A DNA stretch of 64,000 nt from Dryas octopetala (Eukaryota; Streptophyta; Magnoliopsida; Rosales; Rosaceae): positions 16,155,896-16,219,895 of the forward strand of contig OY992837.1 of NCBI GenBank assembly GCA_963921425.1, in the 5' to 3' direction. Of the stretch, positions 43,049-53,569 are shown one piece after another. The translations under genes and the position numbers were made by a program. Each line of letters opens with the position of its first letter. Position 1 is the first letter of the stretch. The notes beneath the pieces were generated by a model. That model was not told the DNA's origin. It made no database searches and saw only the letters and a list, made by a program, of their open reading frames with translations.

Positions 43049-43312
43049 GTGAAAGAAATTTTTTTATTTTATTTTAGGGTTTAGGGTTTTGATGAAGAAA
43101 AAAAAAAAACTCCTAGTTGAAATTCTTTTTCTCCTAGATGACATCATGTGTATGAGTTGTGTGAGACATAGCATGTCCTCGATCATGTATGTGAAGCAAA
43201 CTCTTTGGCAGCTGTAAGGCTTGGTCTAGACTATGGCTATGTTTATTTCCATCAGACTCCCTAGTTCTGTTAAGAAATCTTTGTTCCAGAACGTTTTAAA
43301 AACATTCTTTGG
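42641..43312. other. Non-coding stretch with a 43-bp T run
   Basis: T homopolymer at 43003-43045, otherwise unremarkable. Short open frames only. Confidence 0.5.
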
Positions 43313-43314
43313 GA

Positions 43315-43725
43315 TTTTTTGCACCAACACCACCCAAACTATAAGGGGTGTAAAGATTTACCACAAAAAAAAAAAATTTACAATTAACTACCCAAACTTC
43401 ACCATATGTGCTAATGTGGCATATATAGTCACATTGTCACATCTTGTAAAGTTGGGGTGGTTGATTGTAAAAAAAAAAAAAATTTGGGTGGTATATTTGC
43501 ACACCTCCTATACAATAATGCTAGTTGTCCCACATTTGTATCCCATCTGATGTGTCATTACTTTACTGGAAGAGTATTTTCTTTTTCTTTTTTAGGTATT
43601 ATTTTTTAATTTATAGTGTCCAATGTATGAATGCCATGTAAGATGGTATGAAATTGTGGTATAAAAATGTGGTAAGTGTAGCATTACTACCTCCTATAAT
43701 GTGGGTGGTATTAATGCAAAAAAGT
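43315..43725. mobile_element. Foldback MITE hosting another MITE
   Basis: TTTTTTGCACCAACACCACC at the left and TTTTTTGCATTAATACCACC inverted at the right, continuing through ACTATAAGGGGTGTAAA and its inverse. The right arm is split by the 177-bp MITE at 43513-43689. Outer limits are approximate; I saw no clear target duplication. Confidence 0.7.
43513..43689. mobile_element. Mutator-like MITE, 177 bp
   Basis: Ends CAATAATGCTAGTTGTCCCA and, inverted, TAGTAATGCTACACTTACCA. CCTCCTATA occurs at 43504-43512 and 43690-43698, a perfect 9-bp target duplication. Same family as 22354-22554 and 44413-44603. Confidence 0.92.
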
Positions 43726-44181
43726 CTTTTAATTTTTATTAATCAACTTTCATTCATGAAATTTAAACTCATGACCTTCTCCCGACAAAAGGGCAACTGT
43801 ATATCATTCACTAAACCAAATGATCATTTACAACATTTTTTGAGTTAAAAAAAAAACATTGTTGTTATATATTTAAACAAACAAATATAGTGTTAAAAAC
43901 ATAAATATAGTTCTCCAGTTTGACCCTTGGAGTCAAGCAGTAAGGAAGGTAAAATTTCTTATAAATCTCCTATACCTAACATGGATTACTTGCCCTTGAC
44001 CGGCCAAAGAGATTAGTTTAGTGCACAAAAGCTGACCCATGACAGCCTCGATTACCAAAAAAAGACACATAAATATAGTGTTTGTATTATGTAATATTTA
44101 CAAAATACACTGTTTTTGGGAAGGTTTTGCAATTTTGAAAATTATCACTCTCTTACCTTTCCTCACCCTACAGAAGCTGAA

Positions 44182-44239
<58 letters not shown>

Positions 44240-44240
44240 T
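43726..44240 (+). pseudogene. Upstream region of F-box copy 2, core promoter lost
   Basis: 43731-43857 resembles 50636-50755 upstream of copy 3. 44115-44185 (TTTTGCAATTTTGAAAATTATCAC) resembles 38810-38830 of copy 1 but jumps directly to the end of the 5' UTR exon. The TATAAAT box and transcription start region present at 38894 and 52179 are missing. A CT tract follows at 44184-44234. Confidence 0.55.
44184..44234. repeat. (CT)n microsatellite
   Basis: About 25 CT units, in the position of the F-box 5' UTR intron start. Confidence 0.95.
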
Positions 44241-44412
44241 GAATAGAAAATACATTAATATTTATTTTTATAATTTATTAAGTTGAATTTAAATTTGACT
44301 TTCAAATTACCGGTTAACACAACGGTTAGATACATTATGTTGAATGTTCAAATTCAAATGAATCGTTGTCTTAACTGTTGAAAAAACTACGTTTACTTCT
44401 ATATATTAAAAG

Positions 44413-44603
44413 CAATAATGCTAGTTATCCCACATTTTTTTTCCTACATTTGTATCTCACCTGATGTGTCATTACTTTATTGGAAGGGTATTTTCTTTTT
44501 CTTTTTTAGGTTTTATTTTTTAATTTGTAGTGTCCAATGTATGAATGCCATGTAAGATAGTATGAAATTGTGGTATAAAAATGTGGTAAGTGTAGCATTA
44601 CTG
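44413..44603. mobile_element. Mutator-like MITE, 191 bp
   Basis: Ends CAATAATGCTAGTTATCCCA and, inverted, CAGTAATGCTACACTTACCA. TATTAAAAG flanks both sides (44404-44412 and 44604-44612), a perfect 9-bp target duplication. It is very close in sequence to 43513-43689. Confidence 0.92.
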
Positions 44604-44612
44604 TATTAAAAG

Positions 44613-45682
44613 ACAAACTCATTTGCAAAACATATAGAATACGTAAAATAAAATTAACTTCATATTCTTTTCTTTATGTGATATTTTCATGGGAGAGAAA
44701 GCACATTCAAATTCACCAGATTCTAAAGTCCTGGTGCTAGGACTTTGTATTGAATATAGTTATATCCTGGTGGACAGACGCCTGTAGAACTATAAGCATT
44801 GAGTAGGAGAGAGATTATGTCTTTAAGGAAATTGCAATTCTGCAAGCCTCTATCTAGATTCAAGTCAGTGATTTTTTTTTTTTTTTTCTCTTTTCATTGA
44901 GTTATATTGCAATTGAATTTCACATTATATATACGTATTATTTGTTTAAATGAATTCATATTTACTTATTGTTCTAACAATTTAAAGACAAAAAATATGG
45001 ATCAATGAATGAATGTAAATGGGCGTCAAGAATCCTCATGTTGAGAAAACATAGAAGTTCAAAGGGGTAGACTTCAAACAATGGCAACAGAAGATGTTTT
45101 TTTATTTAACTACATTAAATCTAGCTCATGTTGTGAAGGAAGAGGCTCGGCAGATAAATATCCAGTTCCTGAAGATAAGTTGACTGCCATTGATGCGTGC
45201 ACTCACTTTGAACTTTTATGCAGAAACTACACAATGAATAGACTGGATGACATGCACTTTATATGATGTTTATTCAGTGGGTGCCGCTATTCCGCTATTC
45301 GAACTCAATTTTTTTATCAATAACTCCAACACACTTTTTATTTGAAGGCTTTATTTAAAAAAAAAAAAACATAAGATTTTTTTTCCAAATAAGAAATGTT
45401 AGAATAGAAGGAATAAACGCTAATTTTTCCTTTTTTTTTTTTGGTTTGTCTGCGTGAGTAAAAGAGAGCAAAAGGGAAAAAAACCATCATTTGGGAAACA
45501 AAATGTCCTGTGAAAGGCTTAATTTTTAAGTTTTATTGTTAGTTTTTTTTTTTTTTAACTAATTTAAGCCTAGACAAAGAAAATTACTAATTTTGAAATT
45601 TCTTTGACATTATTATCTGTCTCACTCTGTCTGTCTCTCTGGGAATTGCAGCATTCAAGGGTATTGAAATTAATTTGAAGCA
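44613..45682. other. Long 5' UTR intron region of F-box copy 2
   Basis: It ends with the conserved GGGAATTGCAG acceptor at 45651. A 61-codon frame at 45081-45266 (with SSSCCEGRGSADKYPVPEDK) may be a scrap of a gene that I do not recognise. Confidence 0.4.
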
Positions 45683-46846
45683 ATGATCCACTATTTGCCT
45701 CAAGAAATCATACATGATATCCATTTTAGACTACCCATTAAATGTTTGATCAAATGCACCTTCGTATGCCAGTTATGGAGGTCTATGATCATAAACCCCA
45801 GCTTTATTCACGCTCATCTCAGCCAAACCATCAATTCTAAAGACCAAGATGGCACTCCCCTCCTCCTTTTCCACGGTGTTTCTAGTGCAGATTGTTACAA
45901 CTACAACCACCAATTTTTCATCGAGAAGCCAATTGAAGAGCTCTAGTACTCTTTGCATTATGATAACCATGCTTTTGATGGGTACTGCCAGATCGAATTT
46001 CCAATTGCTCTCAAGGAGCTATTGTGCAATGCATGTTTCCGTGTGGTCGGCATTTGTAACGGGCTGGTTGGTATGCCTTGCAGATGATATAGGGTTTCAT
46101 CGTTACAGCTTCATAATATGGAACCCATTTGTAAGAAAGTCAGTGACCCTTCCCGAGCCTAATGTTACCTTCAGAACACATGGTGGGTATGCTGCTACTA
46201 TTGGGTTCGGTTTTGATGCTATGACCAATGACTATAAGGTTGTGAGACTTGTCACGGATCAAGAAGAGAATCCAACTTCTTTTGAGGTTTATTCACTAGC
46301 TACAGGCTCATGGAGTAGTCCTAGTTTTGTTTCTCCCAAATGTCGAATAGGCGGATGCACACCCCAGGCTTTTGTGAATGGGGCTTTTCATTGGGAGGCA
46401 CAACTTTGGTATTACCATTTCATCTTGGCATTTGATGTGGGCAGCGAGTCATTTCGTGAGTAATGATGCCAAAGAGTTTCCAGTGGCAGTGGAGTCAGTG
46501 AAGAAATCTAGACATTCATTTCAAAATCAATTGGCGAATAAAAAGAGTAGTTCAAACCCTTATTAGCCACTAGGCAAGATTATACTTTTCTAATATATGA
46601 CAACACTCCACATTCTCACAATATGTCACTGCGATTGTCCCTTTCAGGAGATGGAAAATCCATTGCTCTGTTTACCAAGGTTGTAAAGATTCTTTTCTAG
46701 ACATACGGGTAATGAAAGAGTATTGTAAGGAGGAGCCATGGACCAGATTGATAACTCTTAGTCCACAAGGTCCAGAAAGACGTTTGCCCAAGGCATTATG
46801 TTTTAGGAAGAGTGGTGAAGTAGTGTTGGTGGCATTATGTCTAAGG
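45683..46846 (+). pseudogene. F-box/FBA pseudogene, copy 2
   Basis: Closely similar to the gene at 39381-40607 over its whole length. The start is MIHYLPQEIIHDIHFRLPIK. Breaks in order: a 3-nt insertion creates an in-frame TAG at 45944-45946; a 4-nt insertion near 46068 shifts the frame inside GICNGLVCLADD; loss of one base near 46460 gives TAATGA. About 150 bp of unrelated sequence replaces the part at 46480-46620, and homology stops near 46846, before the family's usual C-terminus. Together with the missing core promoter this copy is dead, though it could give an antisense or small-RNA precursor. Confidence 0.9.
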
Positions 46847-47334
46847 TACATCTGAAGTTCCTCTCTCTTGCTCTCTCAAATTCAACTTGCTCTCTCTTGC
46901 TCTCTTGTTCTCTCGCTTGCGTTGTTAAATTTCAAGCATTTAGTAAAAGTAGATTTTTTTTTTCCACCTATGTAGTGTGGCATTTTTGAATATCTCCTTC
47001 AAGTTTTTGCTTAACTTCCCCATCACCAATCCCCAAAGCCTAAGGAAAAGGTAAATTCTCTTAAATTCTTTTAAATTTTGAGTTTAATTTTAAGGTTTTA
47101 ATTTGAAGTTTTGAGTTAGGGTTTTAATTAAGATTTTTAATTTATGTTTGATGGTGATAATTAAGAATTCATTTGATTTAATTTAGGGACTGCTAGTTGT
47201 TGATATTTTATTATTTTGTGAAGATGATGATATTTTTTTATTTGTAAATTTTAAATATAAAGTCATAGAGGTTTAATATATTAGACATTAGTTTACATAT
47301 TTCTAATGTTTTCCATATGATTTACAGTTTATAA
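46847..47334. other. Non-coding stretch
   Basis: It contains a short TTGCTCTCT tandem tract (46868-46915) and AT-rich sequence leading to the hAT pseudogene. No gene seen. Confidence 0.45.
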
Positions 47335-49609
47335 TGTCGAATCAACATCAAATTCTAAGTCAAGAAAAACTATTCTTTAATTCTTCAAGAAAAAATATCA
47401 ACCATCAACATCAAGTGAGCATGCTTCTCCACCTATAAGTGATGCTCCAATTTATGATGAGGAATCCAGTGACGAGTCCACGTTGTGGGCTACCTAGGCT
47501 GTAGCCCATGTGAAATTTTGTTTTTACTAGTTTACTAAGGTAATTAGTTTCACACTTAAGCCCGCCCCAAATATTGACCCCAGCCCACTTATACCCAACT
47601 ACCCAAATTCTTCACTAATCACTAGCATCCGAAACAAATATTCGTCCTCTTCACTCTTTAGCTCTCTCTCCCTTTTGTCCACTTCAGTCTTCAACACGTC
47701 TTCTCTCCACTGTCCAGGACCACATCTTCCAATCCAAGTATGAATTCTGCAAGTTTCTGGTGAAAAATCTCTACAACTCAACTTCAAGCTCCTAGGTAGG
47801 GTTTGGCCCTCTTTTTTTTTTTTTTTTTCCTTCTTTTTTAATTCTCAAATTTTAAAATTAGGGATTTGATGATTAAATTAGTACTTGATTTTGATTCATG
47901 TATTAGTAAATTAATTAGGATTTGATTATTTTGATTATTGTATATATGATTTGCTTTGTTGGTCATCTGGTGGAGTGCCTCACTTGTTCTAGCTGTTGAG
48001 GTGTAGTGCCTCCTTGAGGTAAATTTCTTGTCTTTATAAATCTATAATACTTGTGCATGTTTAATTGTTATTTTGTATTTGCATTACATGTTTAATTGTT
48101 CTTTTGTTGTCTTTTGTTTTTATGTAAGTTTTATCTATGTATAGATATGCATTTTGAGGGGTAAGGCTCATTATGTCCCCTTACATTGTATATTTTTTTC
48201 ATTAATAAAACTTATTCGTATTGTCAAGCTAGTCTTTTATAAGATAAGCTTAGCCCATCCCACTTTGGAATCCTGGATTCGTCCCTGGAGGAATCACCTT
48301 CTAAATTTCAAAGAGTTGAGCCCCAACAAGTTGATACCACAAATATTAAACGTGATCCGGGAAAACGTAAAGCAATATCAACATATCCTATCAATTCTCG
48401 TGATAATGTTCGTAGAGCATACTTGCTTTATGGACCTTGTCAACCCAAATTAGATGAGTATTCACGCTCTCTCTATAAAGAGCAATATCGTCGATTTCAA
48501 TATAATTGGTTCAAAAAGTTTGAATGGCTTGAGTGTTCCATAGATAACAAAGTATATTTTTTTCCTTGCTTCCTTTTGAAAGTGATACATCATGTCATAC
48601 TTTATTCACTTATCAAGGGTTTGATGATTGGAAGAGGGTCGGTGGGGCTCATTGTTTCCTTCAAAAGCATGTTGGGCTTCCAAATTCACTATATGGTCTT
48701 AATATGCAAAGTTAGTATAGCTTGAAAAATGTGTGTGGGCAGTGGGCATATAGACAAAGTGATGAATCCACAACCACCCCAAAAAATTGCACAAAATCGG
48801 TTGCGGCTTAAGGCCACAATAGAGACCATTAGAGTGATTGCTAAACAAGCACTTGCTTTTAAAGGCAATGATGAATCTAATGAATCATCGAGTCGTGGAA
48901 ATTTTGTTGAATTGCTCAAATATAGTGCAAGCTTGAATGAAGATATTGCAAATGTTGTCTTAGATCGAGCTCCTGGAAATGCCAAATATATTTCTCCCAA
49001 GATCCAAAAAGAGATTTTGAATATTCTTGCTAACAAAGTTAGGAGTAAGATATGTGAGGAAGTTGGGGATGTTAAGTTTTGTATACATGTTGATGAAGCA
49101 CTTGACAAATATAGTAACGAGCAAATGACCATTATTTTAAGATTTGTTGAAGTTAATGGTTTTGTTAAAGAACGGTTCTTTCATGTTGTGAGTGTGGAAG
49201 ACACTTGTGCCTTCACTCTTAAGAGTGAGATAGAGAAAGTGCTTGGTCAATATAATCTTTAAGTAGAAAATATGTGTGGTCAATGATATGATAGTGCTAT
49301 TAATATGCGAGGTGAATGAAATGGATTAAAGGCTTTATTTCTTCAAGATTGTTCATATGCATATTATGTACATTGTTTTGCTCATCGTTTACAACTAGCT
49401 TTGAATGCAGCAGCTCAAGGTGTGCAAGATGTCTATTTATTTTTCTCATTGTTAAATAATATTATGAACTTGATTGGTTCTTCTGCCAAACGAGTTTCTC
49501 AGTTAAGGTCTACTCGAAAAGATGAAATTGCAAGACAATTGGAAAAGGGAGAACTTGAATCTGGTACATGGGCTAATCAGACTCGTAGTTTGTCACAACA
49601 TGAAGCTAC
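47335..49609 (+). pseudogene. ZMYM1-like hAT transposase pseudogene
   Basis: Broken frames keep the order of plant zinc-finger MYM-type 1-like (hAT-derived) proteins. They are an N-terminal STSSEH-type stretch (about 47385-47466), then the TTF-type finger region with NVRRAYLLYGPCQP and RRFQYNWFKKFEWLECSIDN plus CFLL (48370-48600). A DUF4371-type region follows (48729-49262, with EVGDVKFCIHVDEALDKYSN), then a YYVHCFAHRLQLALNAAA segment (about 49360-49430). Several stops and frameshifts separate them, a second hAT is inserted at 47467, and the gene ends at 49609 where a CACTA-like terminus begins. The C-terminal dimerisation domain is missing. Confidence 0.82.
47467..48287. mobile_element. Non-autonomous hAT element nested in the hAT pseudogene, 821 bp
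   Basis: Ends CAGTGACGAGTCCACGTTG and, inverted, CAGGGACGAATCCAGGATT. GAGGAATC flanks both sides (47459-47466 and 48288-48295), an 8-bp target duplication. The interior has TAGCCCA/TGGGCTA motifs near both ends and no transposase. Confidence 0.9.
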
Positions 49610-50630
49610 CACTACTACAAAAAACGTAATAGACATCGGTTAATAGACAACTGTTCTTGTTTTGTCCGTTATCTTAATTTATCACACAACAGTTTTTAAA
49701 AACCGTTATATTAAGGTATATTATCCCATGGTATTTGATTTGATAATTTTTCCTAATAATTAACAGATAATAGTATTAGGAAATACTGTTGTGTTGGACA
49801 AGTTTCAAAAAAATAAAAAAAATTTCGGGTCTTTGTAATTTGACAAACGCACGCCTGCTTTAATGAAAAATTCTTCGCGCGGAAGTCTTTTTGGGTCAAA
49901 ACCCTGACTTCACTTCACTACTTTGAGTCTTTCAGACACACTCACAACACTCACCTCATTCGAACTCCATCTCCATCTCCATCTCCATCCTCAGAACACT
50001 TAGATCTTAGCCCTAAGATCTTCAGATCGCCCATCTCTGTCCCACTAACTCAGATAGTCCCTCGATCTTAGCCCCATTCCGGACCGCCCATATCTATCCC
50101 TCTAACTCAGTCCCTCATCTTCCTCTATCTTAAAAGAGCATCGCCGACATCGTCCTCATCCCTCGATCTTCACAGCGTCGCTGACGTCGTCCATCTCCGC
50201 GTTCATCACCTTCGCTCATCACTCAGGTAGTTTTGTGGATTTCTAGTGGCTGATTTATGTTTTGGGTGGCTAGGGCTAAGATTTTGATGGTGGGTTTTTG
50301 GGTCTGGAAATGGGGTTATGGCTGGGATTATGTTTCTATGGCTTGGAGTAGTTTCGAGTAAGGGCTTAGTATTAGGGTTCAGAAGCTTATGGTTTAAGGT
50401 TTAGGTCTCAAGTAGCCCAAAACCTGGGAGCTAAACCCTAAGCAATTTTGCTGTGTAACAGTCAAATATAAACTTGATATAAATCTAAATTTGTCTGGTA
50501 ATATATGTTTATTGATATATTGTAATTTATCTTTTTCTGGTTTAGTCAATGATGACTAAAATGTATTTATGGAAAAGTGCATTGAGTAATTTGTAGTTCT
50601 GAAAAAGTTTTATTGATTTATTTGTAAATT
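49610..50630. mobile_element. Probable CACTA-type element or fragment
   Basis: It starts CACTACTACAAAAAACG, the usual CACTA terminus in plants, in the middle of the hAT pseudogene. Just inside are inverted motifs CACACAACAGTTTT and ACTGTTGTGTTGG. The stretch 49920-50225 (CTCCATCTCCATCTCC, TCGCCGACATCGTCC) looks like a gene 5' UTR with a donor at CACTCAGGTAG, possibly captured. The opposite terminus was not found. Confidence 0.45.
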
Positions 50631-50635
50631 ACCCT

Positions 50636-50899
50636 TCTTTTTATTAATCAATTTTCAATCATGAAATTTGAATTTATGACCTTCTTCTCACAAAAGCAAG
50701 ACTGGACGTTATCCACTAAACCAAATGATCATTGACAACATTCTTTAGTTTTTTTTTTTTTTGAACCATTATTTTTAATTCTTACATTTAAACATTTAAA
50801 CACACCGTGGGCCATCCTTTATATAATATAGTCTTCTTGGGAAAGTTTTGCAATTGAGCATATACAATGGGAAATAGTTAAAAGCTACGTTAAATGCTA
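50636..50899 (+). promoter_or_regulatory. Distal promoter of F-box copy 3
   Basis: 50636-50755 matches 43731-43857, and 50764-50855 (TTCTTACATTTAAACATTTA, TTTATATAATATAGTC) matches 38735-38815 upstream of copy 1. It is separated from the proximal promoter by the insertion at 50908-51677. Confidence 0.6.
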
Positions 50900-50907
50900 T
50901 ATTTATT

Positions 50908-51677
50908 GAGTGCTGCTATTTGCATACTCTTTGTATTCTTTTTGCACATCTTTTTCTCTATTTTTCTGCCAACACACCCCCTACCCACTTCTAAAATTTG
51001 AAATTTCTTTTTGCACACCACTTTCATTACCAAAATACTCATATTCTAAAACAACACCTACTCCACCTCTCTCTCTTTCCTTCTCTCTCCTCCTTCCATT
51101 TCTCTGGCTTTTCAACCCAGCAGCCGCACTCTTCACCGACGAATAATTACAACCCAGCCCAACAATAATCACCTCTCTGTTTCTTTTTCCCTCTTACTTT
51201 CTCTCTCACTCACCCAGCCCCCTTGGCAGAACGAAAAGGGAGGTCAGAGAGGTCGACAGAAGCTTCCGATCTGGAGGCCGGCGGTGGGTCACGGGGGGAG
51301 GGGAAGAAGGAGGGGTGGGTCGGGCTGGCTGGGTTGTTGGGTCTGGGAGGGCGCAGGAAGGGGAAGGAGGGGGAGGAAGGAGGAGGAAGAAGGAAGGGTG
51401 GGTTGGGCTGGCTGGGTTTGTGGGTCTAGGAGGGCGTAAGGGAAGGGGAAGGAAGGGGAGGAAGGAGGTGGGGGTGGGTCGGGTTGGCTAGGTTGGTGGG
51501 TCTGGAGGGGGCGAAGGAGGAGGAAGGAGGTGTGTTTGCAGAAAAAGGCAGAAAGGGAGAGAAGAGAGAAGGAATGAAAGAGAGAGGGGTGTGTGTGTCT
51601 TTTCACTTTGGATTTTTTTTTTAAGAGGGGTGTGCAAAAAAAAAAGAAAAAAAAAAGATATGCAAATAGCATCACTC
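50908..51677. mobile_element. TIR element, 770 bp, in the F-box copy 3 promoter
   Basis: Ends GAGTGCTGCTATTTGCATA and, inverted, GAGTGATGCTATTTGCATA. TATTTATT flanks both sides (50900-50907 and 51678-51685). The centre consists of GGAAGGGGAAGG-type repeats, with about 130-bp imperfect direct copies between 51223 and 51530. It has no transposase. An 8-bp duplication fits hAT; the mirror-like CT/GA arms resemble the foldback elements. Confidence 0.82.
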
Positions 51678-51685
51678 TATTTATT

Positions 51686-52085
51686 TAACATTTTAGCTTT
51701 TTGTTACAATTTTTGTGGTTTTTGCTTCAATTGTACAAAAGCTATAACATTGTCTTCAACCAATGAGAACAAACCACGTGAATAGAACATTGAATCAAAC
51801 ATGCACATGAAGTATTATTTCTCTCTCTTGTAAACGCGCATCTTCAACTAACTTCTCTCATCTCTCTCCTCCCAAATTCAAACCAATCAACTCTCATTAA
51901 CCAACACCAATTCTCTTTTTCCTCACATACTTTTTCTGATGTGGGGCCACAAGTTGTTGGCATCCACAATTGCATTTGCTATATAATGTGAAAAATATAA
52001 CTTTAGCATAGCAAATGCTAAATGTATAGTTGCATTTTTATCATTTTTACTGTATATAGCTTTGTGCATAGCCTACATGCTCTTA
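51686..52085. other. Unassigned spacer
   Basis: AT-rich non-coding sequence between the TIR element and the proximal F-box copy 3 promoter. No gene seen. Confidence 0.4.
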
Positions 52086-52475
52086 TCACTCCAGTTCATG
52101 CTGATTTGCAGTACGTTTTAGTCCTTAATAAACCCCGAACTTTTTAAAGCTTGAATAGAAATGCAATATATATCAGCATATAAATAGAGAGAGCATCCTA
52201 TGAAATGATTCATTAGGCTTTGCGCCGACGCCATACTCTTTACCATTTACACTCCACACAAGGATGGAGAAGATGACTCTCACTCGCTCTCACTCTGCGG
52301 ATTCTTGTGAAGGTAAACCCCTCTCTCTCGCTCCTTGCCTCCTTCTCTAATGTTTGTTTCAGAATCAGTGCTATGAAATATTTTCTTATTTTAATGGCAT
52401 TTGTCTGCCGATGTTTTTTATTTGGTTTGTGTGGTAAGCGAAAGAAAACTAAAGAAAATAAAAAAAAAATAAAAT
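52086..52475 (+). promoter_or_regulatory. Proximal promoter, 5' UTR exon and split intron of F-box copy 3
   Basis: It matches 38835-39250 of F-box copy 1: GTTCATGCTG, TTTGCAGTACGTTTTA, a TATA box TATAAATA at 52179-52186, GCGCCGACGCC, an exon ending at the GT donor 52313, and the intron sequence CTCTCTCTCGCTCC through GGTAAGCGAAAG. The match ends at 52475, where the Tat element begins. The coding exon must lie beyond the right end of the window, past the retrotransposon. Confidence 0.8.
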
Positions 52476-53286
52476 TGTTGATGCTCAAAAATGGTAGAGC
52501 AGTCAACGTCGAGTCGAACCACGTAGGCCCGTTGACCCACCACTGAGCGGATGACACGTCGAAGTGGGGCAGGAACGGGTAGCTGGGTCCGACTGGTGAG
52601 TAATGAGAGAGAATGATATCCAAAGCACCCTGCACAGGTACACAAAAGTGAGCGGGAAGGGCACCGGTGTGGTGCCGGCCAAAGCTCCTCCGACGCTCAA
52701 GTCAGTGTTCAGAGATATCTGAGAGCAGAGTGAGTGAATAGTATAATAATGATTTCAGTTGTCCTTTTGTGACAAGAAGGTACCTCTTTTATAGTACCTT
52801 TGGAAGAGTGTCAACCAATCCGGTGACGACACGTGTCCTTTGTGGTGACTTGCACTGTAGGAGCGCCACGTGGCACCGGTCTCGAGGATCCGAGTGGATT
52901 GACACGGGCCGGGGGCCCGGGAGGCTTGAGCTTGGGAGGCCGGAGCCTAAGAGGCCGGGGCCCAGGGGGCCGGAGCCCATGAGGCCGGAGCCTAGGAGGT
53001 CATGGGCTAGGAGCCCAGGAAGGGCTTAGTCTTTTAGATCTAGGCCCAAACAGCATGGTGTTAGGCCTTGTGTGACTTGTCGTTATGCCGAGATGATTAG
53101 TCATACGAACAGAAGTCCCCCAAGTTTCCGAGCAAAAGATACTTCTTGGTTGGGAACTTTGCACACAAAGAAGTCCGAGCAGAACGACAAGTGTCCACAT
53201 AGTTGTTCTTGCTTAAGATACTGTCTAGAAGTCCCCCAAGTTCCTTAGCAAGAAAAGCTGTACTGCAGGAAAGCTTGGGGGTTACA
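52476..53286 (-). repeat. 3' LTR of Tat element, 811 bp
   Basis: On the minus strand it runs from TGTAACCCCCAAGC at 53286 to GCATCAACA at 52476. A TATA-like TATAAAAGAGGTACC lies near 52795 on the minus strand, a likely retrotransposon promoter. AGGCCGGAGCC repeats occur at 52930-53000. Confidence 0.92.
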
Positions 53287-53326
53287 TATGAAAGATCCCT
53301 TTTTTTTTTTTTTTTTTTTTTTTTTT
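53287..53326 (-). other. Polypurine tract and A run
   Basis: On the minus strand, 27 A residues then GGGATCTTTCATA lead into the 3' LTR. This is the expected place for the plus-strand primer, though it is less purine-pure next to the LTR than usual. Confidence 0.6.
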
Positions 53327-53454
53327 GAATTTCTGATCACCCTGTATTCCGAGCAGTAGACATCAGATGTAATCCCAGTAAACCTCGTCCGATTTTAATG
53401 GTGGGATGTTGCTTTCTGTAAGGAAGATTGTAGGATTACAGTGTATGGCTCAGA

Positions 53455-53462
53455 TATAAAAG
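53455..53462 (+). promoter_or_regulatory. TATA box for the antisense gene
   Basis: TATAAAAG on the plus strand, 1.37 kb before the antisense start codon and just outside the 3' LTR. The leader would run through the GC-rich repeats, with possible donors such as GAG|GTGAGC near 54348. Its function as a promoter is inference. Confidence 0.5.
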
Positions 53463-53569
53463 ACCCACCCTAAGTCTCACACTTGAGTACTGTAGACATA
53501 TTGTGGAGAGAGAGAGAGTTGATATTAAAAACAACTCTAAATGCAGCTGTGCTTTCGAAATAGAAAATA

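Noticed and set aside
45081-45266. 61-codon frame in the F-box copy 2 leader intron
   Set aside because: It looks slightly protein-like, but I recognise no family and see no splice sites; mentioned only as a possible scrap.
51223-51429. Gly-rich frame in the TIR element
   Set aside because: Low-complexity GGAAGG repeats inside a non-autonomous transposon.
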